Positions 45,874 to 54,701 of a stretch of DNA of 64,000 nucleotides are shown one piece after another. The notes below the pieces were generated by a model. It was not told where the DNA came from and did no database searches. It saw only the letters and a program-made list of their open reading frames with translations. The stretch covers positions 6,944,001 to 7,008,000 of the forward strand of contig NZ_BJHV01000001.1 of NCBI RefSeq assembly GCF_005405925.1. The letters run 5' to 3'. The stretch is from Streptomyces antimycoticus. GTDB taxonomy: Bacteria > Actinomycetota > Actinomycetes > Streptomycetales > Streptomycetaceae. Every line of letters begins with the position of its first letter. Position 1 is the first letter of the stretch. Both the position numbers and the translations under genes were made by a program.

Positions 45874-46659
45874 ATGACCTCTGCCGATGCGTCCGTCTTC
45901 GAGACCACCAGGCCCGCGTCCGCCGACTACCTCATCCGGTTCGCCGCGAGCGACGCCGGACGCGACTACAAGGGACGGATGCTGGACGCGCTCGAGCTCC
46001 GGGCCGGGCTGGCCGTCCTCGACGCGGGCTGCGGCCCCGGCGCCGATCTTCCCGCCCTCGCGGAGGCGGTCGCCCCCGGCGGTACGGTCATCGGGGTCGA
46101 TCGCGACCAGGAGATGCTGGACGCGGCGGCGGCGCGCACCGCCGCGCATCCGGGCGTCGAGCTGCGGCGGGGCGATGTCCACACCCTCCCCCTGGACGAC
46201 GCCGCGGTGGACCGCGCCTGCACCGACCGGGTGCTGCAGCATGTGGACGACCCGGCGCGGGCCCTGGCCGAGTTCCACCGGGTCCTGCGGCCGGGCGGGC
46301 GGCTGGTGATGGGCGAGCCCGACTGGGACACCCTCGCCGTCGACCACCCCCACCCGGCGCTCTCCCGCGCCTACACCCGCCATATCACCGAGCAGGTGAT
46401 CCGCAACGCCGCCATCGGCCGCCAACTCGCCCGTCTCGCCACCGACGCCGGGTTCCGCGTGCCGGAGGTCATTCCGGTCACCCAGGTCTTCCGCGATGTC
46501 CGCGCGGCGGACCGGGTCTTCGGGTTCGAGCGCACCACCCGCCGCGCCGTCGAGGCCGGTTACCTCAGCGAGTACCAGGCGGGCGTCTGGCTGCACCACC
46601 TCGCCCACCGCCCGTTCTTCGCCTCGGCGACGTTGTATGTGGTGGTGGCGGAGGCATAG
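45874..46659 (+). CDS. SAM-dependent methyltransferase (class I)
   Basis: Protein of 261 aa, starting MTSADASVFETTRPASADYL. SAM-binding motif I is VLDAGCGPGADL (about 49-60), the acidic end of the second strand is GVDRDQEML, and the later motif is LRPGGRLVMGEPDW. It resembles the UbiE/methyltransferase-11 type. No substrate can be named. It is divergent from the glycosyltransferase with a 170-bp gap. Confidence 0.88.
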   Translation: MTSADASVFETTRPASADYLIRFAASDAGRDYKGRMLDALELRAGLAVLDAGCGPGADLPALAEAVAPGGTVIGVDRDQEMLDAAAARTAAHPGVELRRGDVHTLPLDDAAVDRACTDRVLQHVDDPARALAEFHRVLRPGGRLVMGEPDWDTLAVDHPHPALSRAYTRHITEQVIRNAAIGRQLARLATDAGFRVPEVIPVTQVFRDVRAADRVFGFERTTRRAVEAGYLSEYQAGVWLHHLAHRPFFASATLYVVVAEA

Positions 46660-46793
46660 CCGACCGGTGGTTGTGCGGCGCCCTCGTCGGGAGTTCGGAC
46701 GCCCGGCCGTCCACAACCGCTTCCGGCAGTGATACCGCACATGCGTGTAGCCTCGGCGTTGATCAATCGTCTCGTGGCTTGGAGGAAGTACCC

Positions 46794-46994
46794 ATGACGA
46801 AGGCCCCGTTCGTCGCCATGGCCGCCGCTACCGCGGCGCTTGGGACCGCGCTTGGTTCCCTCGCGCTTCAGCTGCGCGCAGACGGCTACGAGCAGTACGT
46901 CGAATCCGTAGGTACCTTCAGCGTCCTGATGTACGTCACCGCGGCTCTGGTCGTGGTGACATGGGTCCGTGACGGTCGGCCGCACGCGAACTGA
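46794..46994 (+). CDS. Small membrane protein
   Basis: A 66-aa protein with a good Shine-Dalgarno (GGAGGAAG) 8 bp before the ATG. Two hydrophobic stretches (about 6-26 and 42-58) enclose a short polar loop ADGYEQYVESV; it ends RDGRPHAN. It lies inside a much longer open frame with no coding character of its own. Small proteins like this are common in Streptomyces; function unknown. Confidence 0.65.
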   Translation: MTKAPFVAMAAATAALGTALGSLALQLRADGYEQYVESVGTFSVLMYVTAALVVVTWVRDGRPHAN

Positions 46995-47105
46995 GTTCTG
47001 CGTGTGCGAGCGCCAGGCTGATGCCCTGGCGCCCGCGCGATTCTTTGTGGCCCCTTGGCGCGTGTCGCTTCGGCACGCGCCCTGGCAGCCACGGCGGCCC
47101 GTCGC

Positions 47106-48560
47106 TCAGGCGGCCCTGAACCAGGTGGCCAGGGCCTCGTGCAGCCCGTCGTTCGTCGTGCCCTGCCAGGCGATGTAGCAGTCGGGCCGGAGGAGTAGGG
47201 CGGTGTCGAGGTCGGGGGCGGGCACGGTGTCGATGTGGGGTGACCAGGGGCCCGGGTCGAGGGTGGCGGTGGGGTCCAGGAGGAGCGGGCGGGCGGTGCG
47301 GGTCAGGTCGCGCAGGCCCGGCAGGTCCGGGGCCCAGTGGCCGACCAGCGGGCCGGTCGCCGGCCCCATGTCGTACGTGATGTCCGCGCCGGCGAGCAGC
47401 CCCGCGATGTGCTGCCGGGTGGCGGGCTGGTCGAGCAGCTCGCCGAAGAGTTCGCGCAGCGCGGTCACCTCGCCGCCCGGCCGGATCAGCAGCGACTGCG
47501 CCTGGGTGTGCATGGCGACCCGCCGGGCCGCCGGGTGTCGTTCCGACTCGTACGTGTCCAGCAGCCCCTCCGCCGCGTGGCCGCGCACCTCCGCCGCCAG
47601 CTTCCAGCCGAGGTTCACCGCGTCCTGGAGGCCCAGGTTGAGCCCCGGGCCGCCGATCGCCGAGTGCACATGCGCGGCGTCGCCGAGCAGCAGGACGCGG
47701 CCCGCGCGGTAGCGCTCGGCGATCCGGGTGTTGCCGCCGAACAGCCGCCGCATCAGATGCGGTCCCGGCCCGGTGGGCGGGTCGAGGGGTATGTCCGTGC
47801 CGAGCACCCGGCGGGCGCCGGCCCGCAGTTCGTCCAGCGATGCCTCGCCCTCGGGGGGCTGCCCCCATTCCACGGTGGTCATCTTCGGGTCACCGTCCGG
47901 GGAGGGCGCCCAGGCGATCAGCCCGTGCTCGGTCCGCAGATGCTGGAACGGCGGGATGGCGCCGAAACCGGGCACGGTGAGGCTGCCGTCCGGGCCGATC
48001 AGGTCTGCGGGCACGCTCACATGCCCGGTGCGCGACACCGAGTCGTCGCTGGTCACGCCGGGAAAGTCGATGCCCGTGAGCTTGCGGACCGCGCTGCGCC
48101 CGCCGTCCGCGCCGACCAGGAACTCCGCCTCGATCGGCTCCCGCCCGCGCAGTTCGACCGTCACCGACTTCTCGCCCTGCGTCAGCCCGATGACCTCGTG
48201 CCCGCGCCGGATGTCGACACCCAGCTCCGCCGCGCGCTCGGTGAGCATCCGCTCGATCCGGAGCTGCGGCATCAACAGCGTGTACAGCGGATTGTCCGGC
48301 AGATCGCTCAGGTCGAGCGGGAACGCGCCGAACGTGAAACGGGGCGCCGGTTCGGGCGTGGTGCCGGGCGTGGCCAGCCGCTCGTACAGCCCGCGCCGGT
48401 CGAGCATGCGGATGACCTGGCCCACGAGGCCGTTCGCGCGCTGTGTGTCGGTGGGTTCGGTGAGGCGTTCCAGGACGACCGGACGCACACCGGCCAGGGC
48501 GAGTTCGCAGGCGAGCATCAGGCCGTTGGGCCCCGCGCCTGCGATGACGACCTCGATCAT
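47106..48560 (-). CDS. FAD-dependent aromatic monooxygenase
   Basis: Class A flavoprotein hydroxylase of 484 aa, similar in layout to RdmE/PgaE-type polyketide hydroxylases. FAD-binding GAGPNGLMLACELALAG is at the start, the EFLVGADGGRSAVRKLTGIDFPG motif is near 145-170, and GRVLLLGDAAHVHSAIGGPGLNLGLQDAVNLGWKL is near 280-315. The C-terminal thioredoxin-like domain binds no cofactor. A TetR gene lies just upstream on the same strand, so this is probably its target. The substrate could be an antibiotic or an aromatic compound. Confidence 0.92.
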   Translation of the reverse strand: MIEVVIAGAGPNGLMLACELALAGVRPVVLERLTEPTDTQRANGLVGQVIRMLDRRGLYERLATPGTTPEPAPRFTFGAFPLDLSDLPDNPLYTLLMPQLRIERMLTERAAELGVDIRRGHEVIGLTQGEKSVTVELRGREPIEAEFLVGADGGRSAVRKLTGIDFPGVTSDDSVSRTGHVSVPADLIGPDGSLTVPGFGAIPPFQHLRTEHGLIAWAPSPDGDPKMTTVEWGQPPEGEASLDELRAGARRVLGTDIPLDPPTGPGPHLMRRLFGGNTRIAERYRAGRVLLLGDAAHVHSAIGGPGLNLGLQDAVNLGWKLAAEVRGHAAEGLLDTYESERHPAARRVAMHTQAQSLLIRPGGEVTALRELFGELLDQPATRQHIAGLLAGADITYDMGPATGPLVGHWAPDLPGLRDLTRTARPLLLDPTATLDPGPWSPHIDTVPAPDLDTALLLRPDCYIAWQGTTNDGLHEALATWFRAA

Positions 48561-48593
48561 GAATTCCCCTTCGGGTCAGGTGAGTTGGGGGGC

Positions 48594-49211
48594 TTACGGG
48601 GTGGACGGCGTGGACAGCCCCGCCGCGAACCGGGCGAGGGCGTCCGTGAGCAGGGGGCCCACCGGCACCGGTGGATCGGTGCGGAGGTGGTGGGCGATGG
48701 CGGTGTGTACGGCGGCCACCACCGCCGACGCGACGAGGTGCGGGTACAGGTCCTGATCGAGGTCACCGCCGGTGCGTTCGGCGATCGCGGCGGCGATCTC
48801 GGCCTCGGCGATGGCCCCGGCCCGCAGCATCTCGCCCCGCAGGGCCGGTTCGGCGACCATCACGCGCACGCCTGCCGTCCACTGCGCCACGTCGGTGGCG
48901 GGGGGATGGGCCACCGACTCCGCGTCCGCCGCGAACTGCGGCAGTACGGAGTCGGTGATCGCGTCCCACAGCGGCTCGTCCGGCCGCTCGCGCAGCGCTT
49001 CCGCGATGCGCAGAAAGCGGTCGAGGTGGCGGAACGCGATCGCCTCGGCCTTGCTCGAGAAGTAGTTGTTGAACGTACGCGGCGAGACACCGGCCGCCTC
49101 GGCGATGTCCTCCACTTTGACCTTGTCGAACCCGCGCTCCACGGTCAGCCGGATCGCGGCCCAGCTCAGCGCCGCGTGCGTCTGGGCTTTCTTGCGCTCT
49201 CGCAGTCCCAT
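48594..49211 (-). CDS. TetR-family regulator
   Basis: Protein of 205 aa starting MGLRERKKAQTHAALSWAAI, with the TetR HTH VKVEDIAEAAGVSPRTFNNYFSSKAEAIAF. The C-terminal ligand domain is typical and unassigned. It lies 33 bp before the monooxygenase gene on the same strand, so the pair is likely an operon. A palindrome 19 bp upstream of the start codon is the probable operator. Confidence 0.92.
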   Translation of the reverse strand: MGLRERKKAQTHAALSWAAIRLTVERGFDKVKVEDIAEAAGVSPRTFNNYFSSKAEAIAFRHLDRFLRIAEALRERPDEPLWDAITDSVLPQFAADAESVAHPPATDVAQWTAGVRVMVAEPALRGEMLRAGAIAEAEIAAAIAERTGGDLDQDLYPHLVASAVVAAVHTAIAHHLRTDPPVPVGPLLTDALARFAAGLSTPSTP

Positions 49212-49229
49212 GCGATGAGCGTAGCAATT

Positions 49230-49246
49230 TTTGCGTGCCACGCAAA
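49230..49246. promoter_or_regulatory. Putative TetR operator
   Basis: TTTGCGTGCCACGCAAA: perfect 8-bp arms about a central C. A related half-site GCACGCAGTTTTT follows about 10 bp further. It lies just upstream of the TetR/monooxygenase pair, within AT-richer DNA. Likely site of autoregulation. Confidence 0.65.
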
Positions 49247-49268
49247 CCTGCGGGGCACGCAGTTTTTG

Positions 49269-49526
49269 TTAGGGCTCGGCTCGGGTCGATGGGCTGGTCA
49301 GGTCGGGCTCGGCCCAGATCTCCTTGCCGACGGTGCGTTCGCGGACGCCCCAGCGGTCCGCGAGGGCGCGGACGATGAGCAGGCCACGGCCGTGCCTGTC
49401 GCGGGGCGACGGATGGCGGGGGCGGGGGAGTCGCTCGCCCCGGGGGTCGGAGACGGCGATACGTAAGCGGGTTTTGGTGAGGGTGAGCTGGACCCGGAAC
49501 AGCCGCGTGGTTGCTCCTGCTCTCAT
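49269..49526 (-). pseudogene. Truncated RsbW-like ATP-binding protein
   Basis: Only the C-terminal half of a Streptomyces HATPase_c_2 (anti-sigma-like kinase) protein remains: AGATTRLFRVQLTLTKTRLRIAVSD, then a Pro/Arg-rich loop, the glycine box GRGLLIVRALADRWGV and GKEIWAEPDL. The N-box (ELLTNA...H), which should come just before AGATTRLF, is missing. The break is at about 49525, the same point where a plus-strand coding signal begins. Not expected to be active. Confidence 0.7.
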
Positions 49527-49529
49527 GTG

Positions 49530-49656
49530 TCGCGTTCTACTCTCTGGTGCATTCACCGGGCTCGATGGCCGGCGGGGTGGGCGGCCTCGTGGTGTTGCTC
49601 GTCACCGGCGTCGGGAAGTTGGCCCGCTCGCTGCAGCGGGGGGCAGGCGAATCATG
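49530..49656 (+). pseudogene. C-terminal remnant of a small membrane protein
   Basis: A frame reading AFYSLVHSPGSMAGGVGGLV and on through VLLVTGVGKLARSLQRGAGES, whose TGA overlaps the ATG of the next gene (ATGA). It has a hydrophobic segment and good codon use, but no usable start before the break at about 49525. It looks like the end of a gene cut by a rearrangement. Confidence 0.4.
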
Positions 49657-50181
49657 ACGTGCGGGGTGGAATGGCTGACGGCCGTCGCGGCCCTGGGCCT
49701 CACCGCATGCGTCGTGGTCTTGGTCGTCGTGAGCCGTTCCGCCGACGGCACCCCTGGATTGGATTACGCCTCGGGGGCCGAGCCGACGTTGAGCCGGTCG
49801 GGCCTGGAGAGCTGCTTGGTGAGCAGCTACCCGCGATGCCCTGGGAACCAGTGGTGGTGGCGCACTTCGACCGATGAGCCGCTGAGAACCACGCTCGACC
49901 TGGACGGGGCCGGTACTTCCCGGGCCCTGCGTGGCCATCTGTGGCTGGACGGCTGCGGCCTCAACGACATCTCCGTACGGTGGTCCATCGCGGCGGGCTC
50001 CCGGCAGGTCGCCTCCGGCACCATGACCACCCACAACGCTCCCGAATCCAGGGCGGTGACGGGGAAAGTGCCGCGGCAGGCCCGGGTCCTGACCCTCACC
50101 GGGCGGCGCACCGACTCCGATTCCGCCTGCCGGGGCGTCTTCACCTGGGACACGGCGGGCTTGGAGGCAACGGGACACTGA
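49654..50181 (+). CDS. Membrane-anchored or secreted hypothetical protein
   Basis: Protein of 175 aa. An N-terminal helix (WLTAVAALGLTACVVVLVVV) is followed by an extracellular domain with four Cys (SCLVSSYPRCPGN, DGCGLND, SACRGVF), probably two disulfides, and a Trp-rich patch NQWWWRT. Its start overlaps the stop of an upstream remnant, suggesting it was once part of an operon. Convergent with the ATP-grasp gene. Family not recognised. Confidence 0.65.
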   Translation: MTCGVEWLTAVAALGLTACVVVLVVVSRSADGTPGLDYASGAEPTLSRSGLESCLVSSYPRCPGNQWWWRTSTDEPLRTTLDLDGAGTSRALRGHLWLDGCGLNDISVRWSIAAGSRQVASGTMTTHNAPESRAVTGKVPRQARVLTLTGRRTDSDSACRGVFTWDTAGLEATGH

Positions 50182-50364
50182 GCGAGGATCACTCGACGGC
50201 GGCGGTGCGGCCGGGTTCGGAACCCCCGCCGCCTGGGTGGGCTTCCGGCCCCTGGCCGAGGGGCCCAACCTCGTGAGGCTGGTCCACGGCCGGGACGGCG
50301 TCTCCTGCATTTGTCCTGAACCCGTGGGGCGGGCGGCGTTCAAGCCGATCGCGGCGGGCCGCCC

Positions 50365-51303
50365 CTACCGAGGAGGGGTGGGTCGACCAGCCAGCCAGGC
50401 CGCGACGGCCTCGGCGATGGGCTGGCCGGTCTCCAGCTCGATGAAGCCGAACTGCCCGCCCTGGTTGCACTCGAGGAACCACCAGGTGCCGTCACCGTCC
50501 TCGGCGAAATCGAAGGCACCGTAGGCGAGGTGGGCGAGCGACATGTAGGCACGGACGGCCCCCACGATGCGGTCAGGTATGCGGACCGGGGACCAGAGGT
50601 CGCCGTTGTCGGTGAAGCGCCCGTCCACCTCCTTGGGGTCGGACAACTTCCGGGCGGCGAACAACTCGTCTCCGACACAGGTCAGCCGGATATCCGCACG
50701 CTTGGGTACGTGTTGTTGAAATAGGGTGGGGCCGGCTGCCACTCCTGCGAAGTCGGCATCCGGCTCGACACGGCTGGTGGGAAGTGCCATCGGTGGGTCA
50801 CTGGGGTGTGCTCCCGAAATCGACTTCACGACGAGATCCCGGTACCGGGCGGCGAAGTCGCGTGCCATTTGCGGGAAGGTGGTGATCAGGGTGGGAGGGA
50901 CCGCGAAGCCACTGTGGTGGGCGACACGCAACTGCCAGGGCTTGCGGCGGGCCTGCTCGGCCGCGACCGGGTGGTTCATCCAGCGCGCGTCCGTTGAGTG
51001 CAGTGTTCCGTACAGGGCGTGTTCGGACTCGGTCGTCAGCCATTCGGACTGGTGGCTGGCTCGCGCGGCCGGGCGACCGGGTCTGCGCACCCATATCGAG
51101 CGCAGTCCGGTCATGCTCGCCACCCGGTCACCCGTCGACAGGTGACCGTGGAAGTCGCCCTGGGCGTACTCCGCTGACAGGCTGACCTGGCCGGGGAGGT
51201 CGGCGGGGTCCAGGCGTACGACCGGGACGCCCCGGTCATACAGGACCGACACCACCATGTCCGCGGTCACGTCCTCGGCACAGGTCAGTATGAGGACCGT
51301 CAT
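50365..51303 (-). CDS. tgmB: ATP-grasp RiPP (graspetide) ligase, TgmB-like
   Basis: ATP-grasp peptide ligase of 312 aa that would form ester or amide links between side chains of the precursor encoded just upstream. The MTVLILTCAEDVTADMVV start and the N-terminal pre-ATP-grasp domain match the MvdD/TgmB family. ATP-grasp residues include DLVVKSISGA, RADIRLTCVGDELFAARK, AFDFAEDGDGTWWFLECNQGGQFGFIE (metal ligands Asp, Glu, Asn). It starts 8 bp after the precursor stop. The methyltransferase often found third in such clusters is not present here. Confidence 0.9.
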   Translation of the reverse strand: MTVLILTCAEDVTADMVVSVLYDRGVPVVRLDPADLPGQVSLSAEYAQGDFHGHLSTGDRVASMTGLRSIWVRRPGRPAARASHQSEWLTTESEHALYGTLHSTDARWMNHPVAAEQARRKPWQLRVAHHSGFAVPPTLITTFPQMARDFAARYRDLVVKSISGAHPSDPPMALPTSRVEPDADFAGVAAGPTLFQQHVPKRADIRLTCVGDELFAARKLSDPKEVDGRFTDNGDLWSPVRIPDRIVGAVRAYMSLAHLAYGAFDFAEDGDGTWWFLECNQGGQFGFIELETGQPIAEAVAAWLAGRPTPPR

Positions 51304-51311
51304 GGGGCCCG

Positions 51312-51503
51312 TCAGTCGTCGAAGTGGGTCTTGGAACCTGCCGTGGAGCAGGTGGTGCTCGTCGCCAGCAGCAAGGCGCGGTCGCTGGTGGCCGGGCGGC
51401 CGTCGGGCAGGACGTTCCACTGCCGTCTGGGGTCATAGGCGTAAGGGATCACGATGGGCGGGGGCGCGGCGGGGCGGGCGTAGTCCAACGCGAAGTGTTT
51501 CAT
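51312..51503 (-). CDS. tgmA: ATP-grasp-modified RiPP precursor, TgmA-like
   Basis: Precursor of 63 aa with AGGAGG upstream of the ATG. The leader carries the family signature PYAYDPRRQWNVLPDGRP (residues 20-37). The C-terminal core ATSTTCSTAGSKTHFDD (47-63) is rich in Ser, Thr and one Lys as link donors, with Asp62 and Asp63 the only acceptors, so at most two cross-links are possible. Recognised by family pattern and by its position directly before the ATP-grasp gene. Confidence 0.88.
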   Translation of the reverse strand: MKHFALDYARPAAPPPIVIPYAYDPRRQWNVLPDGRPATSDRALLLATSTTCSTAGSKTHFDD

Positions 51504-52430
51504 CAGGTCTCCTCCTGTCTGGCGGAAGGCACGGCGGCCTCCGAGCTCGCTGAGTGGCGGACAGCCGCACTGACCTCCGAGCCCGCCAAGCCGGTAGCGA
51601 CCCCGCCCCGTCGAGCGCAAACGCCGAGGAGGCATGGTTCACCACCGGCCGCGTGCTCGTACGTGGACGAGTGACCCCGGTATACGGCTGGGGTCACACC
51701 AGTCCGCGGCCTTCTTCACTCATTGCGTGGAGAAGCCGGAAACGCAGCGGGCACCGCGGCGTCCGGCGGAATCTTCGGCTCAGGTGAGGTGTCAGCCGAA
51801 CGTGTTGATCCAGTCCGTCCGCACCTCGATGCCGTCGTCGGCGCCCCTTGCGGTGGCGGCGGACAGGGCGAGGGGCGCGCCGACAGGGGAGGCGCGGCCG
51901 AGGAGGCGCTGGGCGGCGTTTTGAGGGCATGGGGAGCGGTGTTGTCCGACGACAGACATCAGGATGGCTCCGTACTCCGGAACGCCTGCGAGGTGAGCTG
52001 TCGGGTTCGGGTTGGAGATTCACCCGGCCGCGTGCTTCCACGGCTTCACCCCTAGCCGTCCGGTACGTGCTGTCCGGCGCGGCGCAAGTGGGTCCCCCAC
52101 TCCTGCCCGACGGTGTGATGACGTGCTGCCGCGCGCCGGTGGGCAGGATTCGGCGGCCCGGCAACGTGGTGTTCGCTTCTCGAACGCCGAGCACGCTAGA
52201 GGGACCTCGGTCCGAACACAAGGCCTTCACAACTGGACTCGGTTGAACTCGTTCCTGGCGCGGCCAAGTTCGGGATGGATATGGGCGATATACCTGATAA
52301 CGGGGGCACGGACGTGCGTGTTGTGTGTCGGCAATCACTCTCCGTCCGCCGCATGCTCCGCTGACCGAGGTGTCTGGGTGATCAACAGACAAGGGCGTCG
52401 AGCTTACGAGGCGAAGAAGGGACGAGGCGT
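51504..52430. other. Gene-poor stretch upstream of tgmA
   Basis: A 927-bp region of lower GC and mixed codon character. It must contain the tgmAB promoter near 51504-51600. The only coding signal I see is a short minus-strand frame at 51792-51959. No tRNA, array or complete gene. Confidence 0.5.
51792..51959 (-). pseudogene. Short frame, probably 3' remnant of a gene
   Basis: A 55-aa frame that starts MSVVGQHRSPCPQN with poor codon use, then switches to strong GC3 codons: AAQRLLGRASPVGAPL through DDGIEVRTDWINTFG. The switch suggests that the end of a lost gene was joined to unrelated DNA. GGAG lies 8 bp before the ATG, so a small peptide gene cannot be excluded. Confidence 0.35.
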
Positions 52431-52434
52431 CTAG

Positions 52435-52765
52435 GGTGTGTCGTTTGGATCACCGGATCGTTGGTCTGATGTGTCGTTGACTGATGCGCAGTGGGCACGG
52501 ATCGAGCCGTTGCTCCCGGGCCGGACGCCGATGCGGGGCGGTCGCTGGAGGGATCACCGGGAGGTGATCGACGCGATCGCCTTATGGGACCGGAGCCACT
52601 GCGGGTGCTGTTCGATTTCGGGCGGGCGGTCTCTGGCCGCGGTGCGGGAGCGTTCCCGCAGGTACGGCTGGTCATGCTGGCCGAGTGCGGAACCCATGCC
52701 GTGTTCGGGGGCTGCCATGGGGCCGTTCACGGTCAGCGAGGTCGCGCTGGCAGGGCCTCAGTAGT
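52435..52765 (+). mobile_element. IS fragments: IS5-type left end joined to IS4-type remnant
   Basis: The left inverted repeat GTCGTTTGGATCACCGG follows a CTAG target and leads into the start of an IS5-family transposase (LTDAQWARIEPLLPGRTPMRGGRWRDHREVIDAIA). This stops abruptly after about 50 codons. Another frame then resembles an internal piece of an IS4-type transposase (FPQVRLVMLAECGTHAVF). No right end is seen. Decayed mosaic. Confidence 0.7.
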
Positions 52766-52929
52766 AACGGTGATGGTGACGGATTCAGGCGCGCGACCGT
52801 GTGGAGTCCCCGGAGATCACACGACTACGCGTGTCTGTGTCCAGTGCCCGCACCGGACGCAGGATGTGTGCGCTGCGCCGTGTCCTCGGCGCTTGACCTT
52901 GTAGTTGCTGTAAGGGCGAACATGGCGCC

Positions 52930-53772
52930 ATGTTGTCCATCAGCGAATTCAGTGAAATGTGCCATCTGTCGCCGCAGACGCTGCGGTTCTACCACTCCGA
53001 GGGGTTGCTCGTCCCCGCCGACGTCAACGAGCAGACCGGTTACCGCTCGTACACATTTGAGCAGGTCGAACAGGCCATGCTGGTCATGGTCCTGCGCGGC
53101 ACGGGGATGAGCGTCAAACTCGTCCGGCGTGCTCTCGACGAGCCGGACGCGGCACCCGCCCTGTTGCGGCAGCACAGTGGGGAGGTGCAGCGCCAGCGGC
53201 AGGCCCAGGACGAAGCGGTCAGCGACGCGCACGAGTTCTTCACCTCGTGGCCGGAGGCGCGCCTACGCCGTGTCCCCGAGATGACCGTGGTGTCGAAGCT
53301 GGTGCCCGGCCCCTCGGCTGGGGGTGACCAGTACGACTGGGACGAAGCCGATGCCGCCGTCACCGCCACCGTTCAGAACGTGGTCAAGACTGTGGAGTTG
53401 TGCGGAGCCGTTGTGTCGGGGACCCCTTGGCGAGCCTGGGCCGGCGAGACCCCGGAGCAGAAGAGGCAGGGCATCACCGCCGAGGGGCCGCACTGGCTGG
53501 TGAAGATCCCCGTCACGGCGGACAAGAAAGCGGTCGCGGCTCTGCCCGGCGACGTCGAGGTGCAGCTCTTCGAGGCCCGGGACGAACTGTCGATATTCAT
53601 TCCGGGCAAGAGCTCGATGGCCAAGTACGGCACTGCGCTCTCGCGCCTGCTCATGCATCCCCTCGACGCCGCCTACATCGACATCTCCCGCATGCGCCAT
53701 CTGCTGCACGACGACGGCGTCGAAACCACCGCGGCGATCTGCAAGCTCGACGAGACCGACATGGTCGGGTGA
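52930..53772 (+). CDS. MerR-family regulator with GyrI-like effector domain
   Basis: Protein of 280 aa. The N-terminal MerR winged helix (SISEFSEMCHLSPQTLRFYHSEGLLVPADVNEQTGYRSYTFEQVEQAMLV) is followed by a coiled linker, then an effector-binding domain of about 150 residues of the GyrI/SOUL-like type (WLVKIPVTADKKAVAALPGDVEVQLFEARDELSIFIPG). It resembles multidrug-sensing BmrR/TipA-like regulators in layout. A CCTT-N11-AAGG dyad overlapping a TTGACC element at 52893-52914 could be its operator. No obvious target gene next to it. Confidence 0.88.
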   Translation: MLSISEFSEMCHLSPQTLRFYHSEGLLVPADVNEQTGYRSYTFEQVEQAMLVMVLRGTGMSVKLVRRALDEPDAAPALLRQHSGEVQRQRQAQDEAVSDAHEFFTSWPEARLRRVPEMTVVSKLVPGPSAGGDQYDWDEADAAVTATVQNVVKTVELCGAVVSGTPWRAWAGETPEQKRQGITAEGPHWLVKIPVTADKKAVAALPGDVEVQLFEARDELSIFIPGKSSMAKYGTALSRLLMHPLDAAYIDISRMRHLLHDDGVETTAAICKLDETDMVG

Positions 53773-54068
53773 CCTGACGAGCGGCGGCCCCTGCGCACCG
53801 AGAAGAAGCGAGAGTCGGCGAGGAACGCCACCTCGGCCTGCCGTACTCCGGTATCGACCCACGTCGCCACTGCCGAGCTGGAAATGACTGTCCGCGCCCG
53901 GCCTCGGGCGGCATCGCGCCGCTCCCGTGTGTAGTGGACCACTTGCTGCGGTTACACAACGGCCGTTCCCCGCACTACCGATCTGTACAAGGATTCCAGG
54001 CATCGACACACTGACCTGGATCAGTCGTCATACTCACCTGGTCCATCGGGAATGTACGGGGGGATTCC

Positions 54069-54701
54069 ATGCGCCGTTCCATCGCGGCTGCCGCCGCAGT
54101 CGTCACGCTCACCGCCACCCTTGTGGCATGCGGGGGTTCGGACGGGGGCAGCGACAAGGCCGGGCCCACGGGGCCCACGAAGGGTGCCGGCTCCAGCAGC
54201 ACCGCCCGGCCGACCGGCGAGCAGTCGCCCGGCGCCACCGCCGGCAGCACGCAGGCGCTGGTCGGCAAGCTCGGCGACACCCTGAAGCTGGTGGGGATGG
54301 AAGGCAGCCTGAACGGCACGGGTAGGATCGAGGCCGACTTCACGTTGGAGAAGTTCGAGAACCACGCGAAGTCGGCGATCGGCGTACTCGAGCCTGCCGC
54401 CGGGAACCGCCTCGTGGCCGCCAAGTTCACCATCGTCGAGACCGGCACCGGCACCTACCAAGACTCCGGGTATGCGGAGGCGAACGTCTTCGACGCGAAC
54501 GGGCAGGGATATCAGGGCAAGCCCGGAACCCCCACCGTCGGCGACTCCCTGGGCCCCAACATGATCATCAAGCCGGGCGAGCGGGTCACCGGCTGGATCG
54601 TCTTCGAGGTGCCGAAGGACGCGAAGATCACGTCCGTGACGTACCTGATGGAAAAGGTCGGGCCGGACCCCGAGCGCACGGGCAAGTGGACCCTCGACTA
54701 G
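54069..54701 (+). CDS. Lipoprotein with DUF4352-like domain
   Basis: Protein of 210 aa with a lipoprotein signal peptide (lipobox LVAC, Cys21), a Gly/Ser/Thr/Pro linker, and a beta-sandwich from about 65 (LGDTLKLVGMEGSLNGTGRIEADFTLEKF ... RLVAAKFTIVETGTGTY ... GERVTGWIVFEVPKDAKIT), as in DUF4352 immunoglobulin-like extracellular proteins. Its TAG stop lies in a CTAG used as target by the neighbouring IS. The 296 bp before it hold only its promoter region. Confidence 0.85.
   Translation: MRRSIAAAAAVVTLTATLVACGGSDGGSDKAGPTGPTKGAGSSSTARPTGEQSPGATAGSTQALVGKLGDTLKLVGMEGSLNGTGRIEADFTLEKFENHAKSAIGVLEPAAGNRLVAAKFTIVETGTGTYQDSGYAEANVFDANGQGYQGKPGTPTVGDSLGPNMIIKPGERVTGWIVFEVPKDAKITSVTYLMEKVGPDPERTGKWTLD

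Noticed and set aside
44301..46994. Long plus-strand frame of about 900 codons
   Set aside because: Antisense to the glycosyltransferase and out of frame with the methyltransferase; only its last 66 codons (46794-46994) form a believable gene with its own Shine-Dalgarno.
51694..52392. Minus-strand frame of about 230 codons upstream of tgmA
   Set aside because: Arg/Pro-rich with no codon bias or motif; a shorter frame inside the same region has better coding character.
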